Assembly: GCA_934486635.1 (NCBI GenBank)
Contig: CAKSPZ010000004.1
Span: forward strand, 1 to 64,000
Source: an uncultured Eubacteriales bacterium
GTDB lineage: Bacteria; Bacillota; Clostridia; Oscillospirales; Acutalibacteraceae
Reading direction: 5' to 3'
DNA length: 64,000 bases
The position numbers and the translations under genes were made by a program. Of the stretch, positions 26,154-35,134 are shown one piece after another. The stretch's first letter is position 1. Each line of letters starts with the position of its first letter. Under the pieces are notes generated by a model that ran no database searches, was not told the DNA's origin, and saw only the letters and a list, made by a program, of their open reading frames with translations.

Positions 26154-26888
26154 ATGAAACAAGATAATATAAAAATATGTATAGTTGACGATAACCTAGA
26201 CGTTTGTAGTATGTTATCTGATTTTTTTAATAAAATTTCCGATATCAATATTTGCAGTATTGATAATGATGGTGAAACCGGATTAAATAATATTTTAAAA
26301 TATAAACCAGATATAATTTTGTTGGATTTTATTATGCCTAATTTTGATGGATTGTGTGTGTTAAAAAAACTAAAAGAATTAAATTCACCTTCTAAAGTTA
26401 TAATGCTTACAGCAATTAGTCAGGACTCCATTGCTCAAGAAGCATTTAATCTTGGCTCGTATTATTACATGTTAAAACCTTTTAAATTATCAGTTTTAGA
26501 AGAACGTATTAGATCCATATATAACTTTAATAAAAATGAATTAAGCCATGATTTAGAAATTCATCGGTCAGTTGAAAATCAAATAATAGAGAAAGTTATT
26601 AAAGTTGGAATCCCTACTAATATACTGGGGTATCAGTATATTATTGATGCTATTACATTGCTCATCTCTAATAACTCTCCTATATTTATAAAAAATATTT
26701 ATCAAATTATTGCTGATAAAAACATTACAACTGAAGCTTGCGTAGAAAGTGCCATGAGAAATGCAATTTTACAAGCGTCTAAGCAAAGCAATGAAAGTTT
26801 TATAAAAATATTTACGGAAATTAATAAACGTCCAACTAACTCTCAGTTTCTCACAAAATTATGTCAAAATATAAAATTTGGATTGTAA
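26154..26888 (+). CDS. spo0A: Sporulation master regulator Spo0A (divergent)
   Basis: A 244-residue response regulator. The receiver domain is intact: acidic pair D12/D13, phosphoryl-accepting D58 in LLDFIMP, T in MLTAIS and K in MLKPF. The C-terminal domain (GIPTNILGYQYIIDAITLLI, and late KRPTNSQFLTKLC) matches the Spo0A effector domain, whose family end reads KPTNSEF. In the recognition helix, family SRVERAIRHAIE is EACVESAMRNAIL here: one core arginine and the glutamate remain, but two arginines and the histidine that face DNA are replaced. It therefore may read an altered 0A box. It is somewhat shorter than the usual ~265 residues. Confidence 0.88.
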   Translation: MKQDNIKICIVDDNLDVCSMLSDFFNKISDINICSIDNDGETGLNNILKYKPDIILLDFIMPNFDGLCVLKKLKELNSPSKVIMLTAISQDSIAQEAFNLGSYYYMLKPFKLSVLEERIRSIYNFNKNELSHDLEIHRSVENQIIEKVIKVGIPTNILGYQYIIDAITLLISNNSPIFIKNIYQIIADKNITTEACVESAMRNAILQASKQSNESFIKIFTEINKRPTNSQFLTKLCQNIKFGL

Positions 26889-26894
26889 ATTTTA

Positions 26895-26922
26895 TTGACG
26901 TTCAGTTTTTTAATTGTATAAT
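26895..26922 (+). promoter_or_regulatory. Promoter of hflX
   Basis: TTGACG (26895-26900), 16 bases, TATAAT (26917-26922). The leader is about 20 bases and carries AAAGGAG. Confidence 0.7.
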
Positions 26923-26948
26923 AATATGTATACAAAGGAGCTGAAAAG

Positions 26949-28193
26949 ATGCAATTATGTGAAAATGAAAATATGTCACAAAAAGCAATATTAGTTAGTA
27001 TCGACACCGGAAATTTTGATGCCGATTCTTCGTTAAATGAATTAAATGAACTTGCCAAAACTGCCGGTGCTACTGTAATCACTACAATAAAGCAAAATCG
27101 TGATAAACCAGACATTGCTACCTGTGTTGGTTCTGGTATGCTTGAGCAAATTAAAAACTTTTGTAATGATAATCAAATAAATATAATCATATTTGACTGT
27201 GAGCTTACTCCTTCACAAATTCGCAATATAGAAAATTATACTGACATTAGAACTATTGACAGAACCATGCTTATTTTAGATATTTTTGCCTTAAATGCTA
27301 AATCTAAAGAAGGTAAATTACAAGTAGAATTAGCACAACTAAAATACATGCTTCCAAGGTTAACAGGTAAAGGAATATCCATGTCTCGATTGGGTGGTGG
27401 AATCGGTACTCGAGGCCCAGGAGAAACAAAATTAGAAACAGATAAACGACATATACGGCATAAGATAGAAAAACTTAAAGAACAATTGCATACTCTTGAA
27501 ACACGCCGCAAAATGCTTCGAGAAAAACGAATCAAGGATGGTGTCATCACTGTAGCAATTGTTGGTTACACTAATGCAGGTAAATCAACCCTTATGAATA
27601 CATTAACTGACGCTGGAGTTTTATCTGAAAATAAACTTTTTGCCACATTAGACCCAACCTCCAGAAGTTTAAAATTGCCTAATGGAATGTCTGTTATGTT
27701 AATTGATACCGTGGGATTTGTACGAAGATTGCCACATCATTTAATTGAAGCTTTTAAGTCTACATTAGAAGAAGCTACTTTTGCTGATGTAATCTTAAAT
27801 GTATGCGATATCTCAAATTGTGAAGCTGATATTCATTTGCAAGTAACTAAAAACCTTTTAAATGAACTTGGATTTAATAACAAACCTATTATATCTGTTT
27901 TTAATAAATGTGATTTAATAAATTGTGATAATTTAAAATTACCTGAAAATAGTATCAAAATATGTGCTAAAGACGGTACAGGAATAGATTCACTTCTTTT
28001 ATGTATTGAAAAAAACTTGCCAATTAAACTTTTGAAAAAAAATTTTTTATTTCCATTTAATGAAGCCGGTAAGATTTCTCTTATACGTGAATCATATGAA
28101 ATTTTGTCTGAAAAATATATAAACGACGGTGTACTAATTACTGCTATCGTTGACGATAAAACTTCTGGAAAATTACGCGATTACATTGTATAA
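26949..28193 (+). CDS. hflX: Ribosome-associated GTPase HflX
   Basis: A 414-residue HflX GTPase, which binds the large ribosomal subunit and rescues or splits stalled ribosomes. The N-terminal HflX domain carries GSGMLEQI and the glycine-rich SRLGGGIGTRGPGETKLETD. It is followed by a coiled linker and the G domain, with G1 GYTNAGKST near residue 206, G3 DTVGFVRRLPHHL and G4 NKCD. AAAGGAG lies 8 bases before the ATG. It is a single-gene unit with its own promoter and terminator. Confidence 0.94.
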   Translation: MQLCENENMSQKAILVSIDTGNFDADSSLNELNELAKTAGATVITTIKQNRDKPDIATCVGSGMLEQIKNFCNDNQINIIIFDCELTPSQIRNIENYTDIRTIDRTMLILDIFALNAKSKEGKLQVELAQLKYMLPRLTGKGISMSRLGGGIGTRGPGETKLETDKRHIRHKIEKLKEQLHTLETRRKMLREKRIKDGVITVAIVGYTNAGKSTLMNTLTDAGVLSENKLFATLDPTSRSLKLPNGMSVMLIDTVGFVRRLPHHLIEAFKSTLEEATFADVILNVCDISNCEADIHLQVTKNLLNELGFNNKPIISVFNKCDLINCDNLKLPENSIKICAKDGTGIDSLLLCIEKNLPIKLLKKNFLFPFNEAGKISLIRESYEILSEKYINDGVLITAIVDDKTSGKLRDYIV

Positions 28194-28235
28194 ATAAAAC
28201 CTGCGTTCACTTGTTATTTGAACGCAGGTTTTATT
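28193..28235. terminator. Bidirectional terminator between hflX and sigE
   Basis: A perfect 17-bp stem (28193-28209 with 28219-28235), A-rich on one side and T-rich on the other, between convergent genes. Confidence 0.9.
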
Positions 28236-28240
28236 ATTTT

Positions 28241-28966
28241 TTAACATACTTTTTCAAGATCTCTTTTTAGTCTTTCTATAATTCTTTTTTCCAATCGTGA
28301 TATATAAGATTGTGATATTCCCAAAGAATCTGCTACTTCCTTTTGAGTGTGTTCTTGGTTACCTGAAAGACCAAATCTCAATTCCATAATACTTTTTTCT
28401 CTATTGGACAATTTTGAAACTGCATTTAATAATACTTCACATTCTACTTCTTGCTCTATTCTTTTATTTACGACATCTTGATCACTTCCCAATATATCAG
28501 ACAGTAGTAATTCATTTCCATCCCAATCTACATTAAGGGGTTCATCTATTGAAATTTCATTTTTTGTTTGTGAACTTTTTCTTAAATACATTAAAATTTC
28601 ATTTTCAATGCATCTTGAAGCATATGTAGCTAGTTTTATATTTCTATCAGGACAAAAAGTATTAACAGCTTTTATAAGCCCAATAGTACCTATAGATATT
28701 AAATCCTCTACACTCGCACCTGTAGAGTCAAATTTTTTAGCTATATATACTACCAACCTTAAATTATGTGTTATAAGAGGCTCTCTTGCATTTTTTACCC
28801 CTTTTCTTATATCATCCATAATTTTTAACTCTTGAGCTTTAGTAAGTGGTGCTGGTAAAGTTTCTGAACCATTTATATAATGTATTTCATCTATTAAATT
28901 TAACTTTACTAAAATATTAAAAAAATAACTTTTTATTGCTTTTGCTATATTATATAAATACTTCAT
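28241..28966 (-). CDS. sigE: Sporulation sigma factor SigE (mother-cell sigma-E)
   Basis: A 241-residue sigma-70-family factor. The pro-sequence-like N-terminus (about residues 1-28) is followed by IHYINGSETLPAPLTKAQE, the hallmark of SigE/SigK. Region 2 shows HNLRLVVYIAKKFDSTG and DLISIGTIGLIKAV; region 4 ends with the helix-turn-helix KEVADSLGISQSYISRLEKR. LNVDWDGNELLLSDILG is specific to SigE. It is made inactive and activated by SpoIIGA, encoded just upstream (14-base gap). GGAGA precedes the ATG. It directs early mother-cell genes during endospore formation. Confidence 0.96.
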   Translation of the reverse strand: MKYLYNIAKAIKSYFFNILVKLNLIDEIHYINGSETLPAPLTKAQELKIMDDIRKGVKNAREPLITHNLRLVVYIAKKFDSTGASVEDLISIGTIGLIKAVNTFCPDRNIKLATYASRCIENEILMYLRKSSQTKNEISIDEPLNVDWDGNELLLSDILGSDQDVVNKRIEQEVECEVLLNAVSKLSNREKSIMELRFGLSGNQEHTQKEVADSLGISQSYISRLEKRIIERLKRDLEKVC

Positions 28967-28980
28967 ATTATATTTCTCCT

Positions 28981-29862
28981 TTATTCTATAAGATCAGGAT
29001 TAATTAATGCATGATATTCATTATTAAATATTTTTTTATCACATATTGCTACATAAGCTTCTTTTTTTACATTTTGAGACTTAGATAATATTTTTATGTA
29101 ATCCGGTTTAAATGCAGGAAGTAATCCTTCTCCAGATATCGTTTTAAATGGTACTAATCTAAACCCATTAAAACTGAAATCATCATATATATCAAATTTT
29201 TTTTTGTGTTCTTCCTCTTCGTTATAAAAATTAAATTTTAAAGATTCCGGTATAATATCTTCTATTTCTTGATGTTGCACTACTATAACTGGTATATTAG
29301 AAAAAGGCTCTCTTAACGTACTACCCGTATCTACCTTTGCTTTTACTATGGCTGTCTTATCTTTATTTTTTATTAACAGATTATAACTTAGTATTCCTAT
29401 GTTTCTATTGGATGTAAATTTATTCATTAATCGTATTGATATGTATGCTGCAAATGTAGATAAAACTAAAAATAATGGAGATAAATTAAAATAAATCATA
29501 TTATTATTTACAAATATATTATTGGGAGATACAAAGTACCATAAGAAAAATACTATACCTCCAAATAAAAAATTTATGCCATAAAACGTTCCTAAAATTT
29601 TAAAAAATACTTTTATTGATGTTATTTCAAACGCTAAAATTACTATTGTCACAGACATAATTAATTTAATAAATAATGATAATACTATATTAATGCTTGG
29701 TAACAATATAACTAATGAATATAATGACCCAATAAATGATGATAATATAATTCGTTTTCTTTCTGGTTTTAAGGTTAAAATTTTTGCAACAGATAGTAGC
29801 AGAAAATAATTAATAAATAAATTGATTGATATTAGGACATCAATATATATTGTTTGTTTCAT
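28981..29862 (-). CDS. spoIIGA: Sigma-E processing peptidase SpoIIGA
   Basis: A 293-residue membrane aspartic protease that matures pro-SigE. Five hydrophobic segments fill the N-terminal half; the cytoplasmic half contains the catalytic motif VDTGS with D178, then LREPFSNIPVIVV, as in the family. The start at 29862 is set by GGAGG a few bases upstream; an in-frame ATG at 29889 lacks one. It is followed by sigE in the usual spoIIGA-sigE operon. Confidence 0.95.
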   Translation of the reverse strand: MKQTIYIDVLISINLFINYFLLLSVAKILTLKPERKRIILSSFIGSLYSLVILLPSINIVLSLFIKLIMSVTIVILAFEITSIKVFFKILGTFYGINFLFGGIVFFLWYFVSPNNIFVNNNMIYFNLSPLFLVLSTFAAYISIRLMNKFTSNRNIGILSYNLLIKNKDKTAIVKAKVDTGSTLREPFSNIPVIVVQHQEIEDIIPESLKFNFYNEEEEHKKKFDIYDDFSFNGFRLVPFKTISGEGLLPAFKPDYIKILSKSQNVKKEAYVAICDKKIFNNEYHALINPDLIE

Positions 29863-29901
29863 ATCGACCTCCAAACATGAATAAAACATTTTCTATTTAT
29901 A

Positions 29902-29934
29902 ATTATCCTTACATTACCTAAATATTTTTGTCAC
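29902..29934 (-). promoter_or_regulatory. Candidate long-spacer promoter of spoIIGA-sigE
   Basis: On the minus strand GTGACA (29929-29934) and GATAAT (29902-29907) are 21 bases apart. The B. subtilis spoIIG promoter, which is Spo0A-activated, also has an overlong spacer. The match is suggestive only. Confidence 0.3.
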
Positions 29935-29955
29935 AATATGGTTCTAGTTTCTATA

Positions 29956-29993
29956 AAAAAGATGCTTACCTACATATCGATAAGCATCTTTTT
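29956..29993. terminator. Terminator after the leftward membrane protein gene
   Basis: A 13-bp perfect stem (29956-29968 with 29981-29993) with A/T runs on both flanks. It includes the first bases of the stop codon of the leftward gene. Confidence 0.8.
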
Positions 29994-30531
29994 ATAATTT
30001 TAAAAATTTTTTCACCTTAGGTTGCAATTTAAAAATATAAATCTGTATAAACTTTGAAACCGCATAGTCATACAATAAAAATGTCACATTTCCCATAGCT
30101 AAAAAAAATAGTGGTACCGATACTCCAAATAAAGCAAAGGCATCATCAGGTAAACCCAATAAATTCATTGTTAAAACATAATAGAAAATTATCGAAATAT
30201 TAAAAATAAACAATTTAAAAAACAACACTAACCATCTATTTTTTATTTTTTCAATTGTTGCTTTTAAAATAGGATAATAACCAAAAAACAATATAAAAAT
30301 TATTACTGCTTCTTTGTCTGCTGCTATAAGTATTGAAAGCAATGAAGTCACTACATATGTAGCCACAGCCCATTTTTTATTTATTTCTATTACAATTGGC
30401 ACACAAAAAATTCCTGCTATTGCCGGCAAAGCATATGTGCCAATTGTAATTAATCCTGTAGACATCATTATAGCTGTACAAAGGGCTGCAATTAACGATG
30501 ATAACGATAAATTTAAGCTTTTTTTTCTCAT
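29992..30531 (-). CDS. Membrane protein resembling an ECF-transporter S component, function unknown
   Basis: A 179-residue protein with about 5-6 membrane segments. The opening LSLSSLIAALCTAIMMSTGL followed by a GIFCVPIVIEI segment resembles S components of ECF vitamin transporters, but no substrate-specific signature was found. The second ATG (30531) was chosen because GGAG lies 9 bases before it; the first in-frame ATG is at 30546. It is the last gene of the radC-uvrB-uvrA operon stretch. Confidence 0.6.
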   Translation of the reverse strand: MRKKSLNLSLSSLIAALCTAIMMSTGLITIGTYALPAIAGIFCVPIVIEINKKWAVATYVVTSLLSILIAADKEAVIIFILFFGYYPILKATIEKIKNRWLVLFFKLFIFNISIIFYYVLTMNLLGLPDDAFALFGVSVPLFFLAMGNVTFLLYDYAVSKFIQIYIFKLQPKVKKFLKL

Positions 30532-30564
30532 TACATTATACTCCATATTTTAGTTTAATTAAAA

Positions 30565-31167
30565 TTAACAGCACCTAATAAAATCTCCACCCATACATTC
30601 ACAACAACAGTCTGCACACATCAGCGATGTACAGACATCGCATCCGCTGCAACCGGTTCTATTCATGTTCATATTGTACCCTGAAAAATTACCATTTCTT
30701 TGATTTTGCACTTGATTAAATGCCATTTCATATTCTTTATTCTGTGGGTTCATATCATTAGCTCTTTTAAAATGATTATACGATTCTTCAAGCCAGCCCT
30801 TTTTATATAATATTGTCCCCTTTAAAAAATACCATTCTGCGTCCCTTGATGGTTCAGGAACTCCACTTAAAATTTGATCTGCATCAAAAATTCTTCCGCT
30901 CATTATCAAACTTCTTACATCTCTATAGTTACTTTTTTCACCATTGTACCAGGAAGTATTATTTTCAGAACGATATTTTCTTCTTTGTTCCATAATGGTA
31001 TCATAAGCCTCATTTATTTCCTTCATTTTTTCTGCTGCTAAGTCTGCTATAGGACTTGATTCATAATTATCCGGGTGATATTTTTTTGCAAGTTTTCTAT
31101 ATGCACTTTTTACTTCATCGTCAGTGGCATTACGTCCTATACCTAATATTTCATATGGATCAGTCAT
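30565..31167 (-). CDS. DnaJ-domain protein with a cysteine-rich tail
   Basis: A 200-residue co-chaperone-like protein. The N-terminal J domain (residues 3-70) has HPD at 31-33, so it can stimulate a DnaK-type ATPase. A TPR-like pair of helices follows (DAEWYFLKGTILYKKGWLEE, HFKRANDMNP). The C-terminus is very rich in cysteine (CSGCDVCTSL, then CADCCCECMGG and a final CC) and may bind metal. It overlaps the upstream DUF5685 gene by 8 bases, so the two are coupled. Confidence 0.85.
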   Translation of the reverse strand: MTDPYEILGIGRNATDDEVKSAYRKLAKKYHPDNYESSPIADLAAEKMKEINEAYDTIMEQRRKYRSENNTSWYNGEKSNYRDVRSLIMSGRIFDADQILSGVPEPSRDAEWYFLKGTILYKKGWLEESYNHFKRANDMNPQNKEYEMAFNQVQNQRNGNFSGYNMNMNRTGCSGCDVCTSLMCADCCCECMGGDFIRCC

Positions 31168-32029
31168 TCTTTTTCTCCCTTTCCAATATACTTTTCTGAG
31201 TATCTAAAAGCCCCAAATAAACAATATTATCTATTATTGGTTTTAATTGTTTTAAATTAATTAAATTATAAGCTGCAAATATTCTCGATAAAGTCTGATT
31301 TAAAACCTCATTCATGTAAGAAAATATATCGTTTTGGGGTTCACCTTGTTTTTTTAAAAATTCATTTACAAACGGATTAAAATTACTTTCTTTTTTATCC
31401 TTATAAAAATCGTCTGCTGCATCTATTAAATAAATCCATCTTCCTAAAAAGTATGAAAATTCTCTTAGTATTCTGTGTTGTTTGTCATTAATAGGCAACA
31501 TGTCAGTAATTTCAGAAAGCATAAATGCGGTTGGTTCAGATGCCATGTCTATACTTGTATTTTTATTTTTTTCTATTTTATTTTGGTTTTCAGTCTGTTT
31601 AGAGATAATATTATCCACTTTTGGATATAATTTTTTTGCTTTTTTATATGAATGCTTTATTATTGGTAATATTATAATCGACCTTAACTTTTTAAGGCTT
31701 TTGCTATCATTGATATCATCAATAACTTTATAATATGCCATTATTGTACATACTGCTGCTGCAAAAACTATGCTTTTTTCTTCTATTTTACAATAATTGC
31801 ATTTTTTCAATGGATTTACTATACATCTCCCACTTTTAAAGCTTGGACAAGTGTCTGTTAATGAAAAGCATAGTAATGCCAAAAAAGCACTGTCATAACT
31901 TAATGTAAATTTCGAAAAAAATCCAAAGTTTTTACTTAAACACTTACATACACTACAATATATAGCTTTGTATATTTCATATTCTTTTACTTTTAATTCC
32001 TGTTTATATGGTTTTATATATCCAAACAT
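31160..32029 (-). CDS. DUF5685-family protein
   Basis: A 289-residue protein whose opening MFGYIKPYKQELKVKEYEIY and early cysteines (IYCSVCKCLSK, then KCNYC) match the DUF5685 pattern. The mid-region (FLGRWIYLIDAADDFYKDKKE) is acidic and helical, vaguely like all-helical prenyl-transferase folds, but no function is known. It overlaps the DnaJ-like gene, a pairing that suggests a shared job, perhaps handling a membrane or metal-bound client. Confidence 0.75.
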   Translation of the reverse strand: MFGYIKPYKQELKVKEYEIYKAIYCSVCKCLSKNFGFFSKFTLSYDSAFLALLCFSLTDTCPSFKSGRCIVNPLKKCNYCKIEEKSIVFAAAVCTIMAYYKVIDDINDSKSLKKLRSIIILPIIKHSYKKAKKLYPKVDNIISKQTENQNKIEKNKNTSIDMASEPTAFMLSEITDMLPINDKQHRILREFSYFLGRWIYLIDAADDFYKDKKESNFNPFVNEFLKKQGEPQNDIFSYMNEVLNQTLSRIFAAYNLINLKQLKPIIDNIVYLGLLDTQKSILEREKKND

Positions 32030-32110
32030 ATATTTGCTTCCTTTACATTGTTTGTTTTCTTTTAGGTTACCATATTAACATTAAATTAAAGTTAAAAATA
32101 TGTTAATTTT

Positions 32111-34936
32111 TTATTTGTAAAGAAAATTTCTTAAATATTTGCCTGTATATGATTTTTCTACTTTACATATATCTTCCGGTGTTCCTTTTGCAACTATTTG
32201 GCCTCCGTTGTTGCCACCCTCTGGTCCCAAATCAATAATATAATCTGCAGTCTTTATTAAATCAAGGTTATGTTCTATCACAAGTACTGTATTTCCTGCA
32301 TCTACTAATCTCTGTAACACTTCAATTAATTTATGAACATCCGCTATGTGCAAACCTGTAGTTGGTTCATCTAATACGTATATTGTTCTTCCAGTAGCTC
32401 TTTTAGAAAGTTCCGTTGCAAGTTTAACTCTTTGAGCTTCTCCACCAGAAAGTGTCGTAGCAGATTGCCCTAATTTTACATAACCTAATCCTACATCACA
32501 TAGAGTTTGTAATTTTCGTGATATTTTAGGTATATTAGAGAAAAAAGATAAAGCTTCTTCTATCGTCATTTCTAGCACATCATGTATTGTTTTATCTTTA
32601 TATTTTACTTCTAAAGTTTCTCTATTATAGCGGTTACCTTTACATACATCACAAGGTACATATACATCCGGTAAAAAGTGCATTTCTATTTTTATCATCC
32701 CGTCTCCCTGGCAGGCTTCACATCTGCCTCCCTTTACATTAAAGGAAAAACGTCCACTTTTAAATCCTTTCATTTTTGCATCATTAGTTGCTGCAAAAAT
32801 TTCTCTTATATCTGTAAATACTCCTGTATATGTGGCAGGATTAGACCTTGGTGTTCTACCTATTGGAGATTGATTTATGTCTATTATTTTGTCTAAATTT
32901 TCAACGCCTTCTATACATTTATGCTTTCCTGGTTTTCTTTTTGCCCCGTTTAATTGTGATGCCAAACTTTTATATAATATTTCATTAATTAATGATGACT
33001 TTCCTGAACCTGATACTCCAGTAACACAAATAAATTTTCCAAGAGGAATGTCAACATTTATATTTTTTAAATTATTCTGAGTTGCACCTACTATTTTTAG
33101 TTTTTTACCACTGCCTTTTCTCCTTTTATTCGGTACTTCAATTGATTTTATTCCACTTAAATATTGACCTGTAATGGAATTTTTACAATTCTTTATTGCA
33201 TTAATATCTCCACAGCAAACTACTTCTCCTCCATGTACGCCAGCACCTGGCCCTATATCAACTATATAATCTGCAGCATACATGGTATCTTCATCATGCT
33301 CAACTACTATTACTGTATTACCAAGATCCCTGAGTCTTCTTAGTGTTGCTAAAAGTTTATCGTTATCCCTTTGGTGAAGCCCTATACTTGGTTCATCCAA
33401 TATATAAAGTACTCCCATAAGTGATGAGCCTATTTGAGTAGCAAGTCTTATTCTTTGGCTTTCTCCTCCTGATAAGGTACTTGATTCTCGTGCCAATGTT
33501 AAATATTCCAGACCAACACTTTTTAAAAAGCCTAATCGTTCTCTTATTTCTTTTAATATTTCAGATGCTATCATCTTTTCTTTTTCAGTAAAGTTAATCT
33601 TGTTAATAAAATCTAACATTTCTGTTATAGATTTATGACAAAGTTCACTTATATTTATTCCACCCACAGTAACTGATAGGTTTTCTGGAGATAACCTGTT
33701 TCCTTTACAACTATCACACGGTATAGCACTCATATATGATTCTATTTCTTCTTTAACAAAATTGCTTTGTGATTCTCTGTACCTTCGTTCAAGATTATTT
33801 ATTACTCCTTCAAATGCTGTATTGTACGAAAATTTCACATTTTCACTTTCTCTTGTCATTTTAAACTTTTCTCCATTAGAACCGTACAAAAGTATATCAA
33901 TAACCTCAGGTGATAAATCTTTTATAGGTGTATCCAAGGAAAATTTGTATTTTTTTGAAAGAGCCTCATAATACATTTTTGCTATAGTCGCACCTTCTGT
34001 TGTCCACCCACTTGCCTTTATTGCTCCTTGATTTATTGATAAGCTATGGTCTGGTATTATAAGCTCAGGATCAATTTTCATAAATATTCCTAGCCCCATA
34101 CATTTTTTGCAAGCTCCATGTGGATTATTAAATGAAAACATTCTTGGTGATAATTCTTCTATACTTGCTCCATGGTCTGGGCATGCATAGTTTTGTGAAA
34201 ATAAAATATCCTCTCCATTAATAACATTAACTATAATAAGACCACCCGATAAGTTTCCAGCTGTTTCTACTGAATCAGATAATCTTGAACGTATATCTTC
34301 TTTAATTACTATCCTATCAATTACTATTTCTATAGTATGTTTCTTATTTTTTTCTAATTTTATGTTTTCTGATAAATCATATATTATCCCGTCTATTCTT
34401 ATTCTTACATATCCATTTTTTCTGGCATTTTCAATTTCTTTTATGTGTTCACCTTTTCTTGACCTTACTATTGGAGATAATATTTGTATTTTTGTTCCCT
34501 CATCCAATTTCATAATTCTATCTACAATTTGATCTACAGTTTGTTTTTTTATTTCTTTTCCACAAACAGAACAATGTGGTATTCCTACTCTTGCATATAA
34601 TAACCTTAAATAATCATATATCTCAGTTACCGTTCCAACTGTTGACCTCGGATTTTTAGATGTAGTTTTTTGGTCTATAGATACTGCAGGAGATAATCCT
34701 TCAATACTTTCAACTGCAGGTTTTTCCATTTGTCCTAAAAATTGCCTTGCATATGAAGACAATGACTCTACATATCGTCTTTGACCTTCTGCATATATAG
34801 TGTCAAATGCTAATGATGATTTTCCTGAACCTGATAATCCTGTGATAACAACTAACTTATCTCTAGGAATTTCTACGTCTATGTTTTTTAAATTGTGTTC
34901 TTTTGCACCTTTTATATATATACTTTTTTCTGACAA
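32111..34936 (-). CDS. uvrA: UvrABC excision repair protein UvrA
   Basis: A 941-residue DNA damage sensor with two ABC ATPase modules. Walker A GLSGSGKS is at 33-40 and GVSGSGKS near 640. ABC signatures are LSGGESQRIRLATQIG and LSGGEAQRVKLATEL. Zinc-binding cysteines occur as CSVCGK, CDSCKGNR and CEACQGDG with CDVCKGNR. The start is the TTG at 34936, 7 bases after GGGGGT and giving the normal family length; an in-frame TTG at 34954 has no ribosome site. It is downstream of uvrB in the same direction, separated by 198 bases holding a large palindromic element. Confidence 0.96.
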   Translation of the reverse strand: MSEKSIYIKGAKEHNLKNIDVEIPRDKLVVITGLSGSGKSSLAFDTIYAEGQRRYVESLSSYARQFLGQMEKPAVESIEGLSPAVSIDQKTTSKNPRSTVGTVTEIYDYLRLLYARVGIPHCSVCGKEIKKQTVDQIVDRIMKLDEGTKIQILSPIVRSRKGEHIKEIENARKNGYVRIRIDGIIYDLSENIKLEKNKKHTIEIVIDRIVIKEDIRSRLSDSVETAGNLSGGLIIVNVINGEDILFSQNYACPDHGASIEELSPRMFSFNNPHGACKKCMGLGIFMKIDPELIIPDHSLSINQGAIKASGWTTEGATIAKMYYEALSKKYKFSLDTPIKDLSPEVIDILLYGSNGEKFKMTRESENVKFSYNTAFEGVINNLERRYRESQSNFVKEEIESYMSAIPCDSCKGNRLSPENLSVTVGGINISELCHKSITEMLDFINKINFTEKEKMIASEILKEIRERLGFLKSVGLEYLTLARESSTLSGGESQRIRLATQIGSSLMGVLYILDEPSIGLHQRDNDKLLATLRRLRDLGNTVIVVEHDEDTMYAADYIVDIGPGAGVHGGEVVCCGDINAIKNCKNSITGQYLSGIKSIEVPNKRRKGSGKKLKIVGATQNNLKNINVDIPLGKFICVTGVSGSGKSSLINEILYKSLASQLNGAKRKPGKHKCIEGVENLDKIIDINQSPIGRTPRSNPATYTGVFTDIREIFAATNDAKMKGFKSGRFSFNVKGGRCEACQGDGMIKIEMHFLPDVYVPCDVCKGNRYNRETLEVKYKDKTIHDVLEMTIEEALSFFSNIPKISRKLQTLCDVGLGYVKLGQSATTLSGGEAQRVKLATELSKRATGRTIYVLDEPTTGLHIADVHKLIEVLQRLVDAGNTVLVIEHNLDLIKTADYIIDLGPEGGNNGGQIVAKGTPEDICKVEKSYTGKYLRNFLYK

Positions 34937-34970
34937 GTCTCTTACCCCCAGCAAGTCTTATTTTATATGT

Positions 34971-35116
34971 GCGCGCCCAGCCCGATTTTCTTAAAAATCG
35001 GGCTGGGCTCCTTATTCACATATATTTATTTCTTATAAAAAGCAATCTTCATTTCATTAAAATCGTGAATAAGGAGCCCAGAAAAAATTTGTAAAATAAA
35101 TTTTTTCTGGGCGCGC
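34971..35116. repeat. Cloverleaf-like palindromic element between uvrB and uvrA
   Basis: A 146-base symmetric structure. Outer arms GCGCGCCCAG (34971-34980) and CTGGGCGCGC (35107-35116) are complementary. Inside are a 15-bp perfect hairpin (34975-34989 with 34994-35008), a 17-bp perfect arm pair (35003-35019 with 35065-35081) enclosing 45 bases, and a 14-bp perfect hairpin (35077-35090 with 35098-35111). The CCCAG/CTGGG blocks are shared between stems, so the outer arms and inner hairpins compete. It could fold as a four-way junction in DNA or RNA. Its GC-rich arms stand out from AT-rich surroundings. It may be a small mobile palindrome, an operon-internal attenuator or an RNA element. Confidence 0.8.
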
Positions 35117-35134
35117 TTTGTTCGCATTCGCCGT

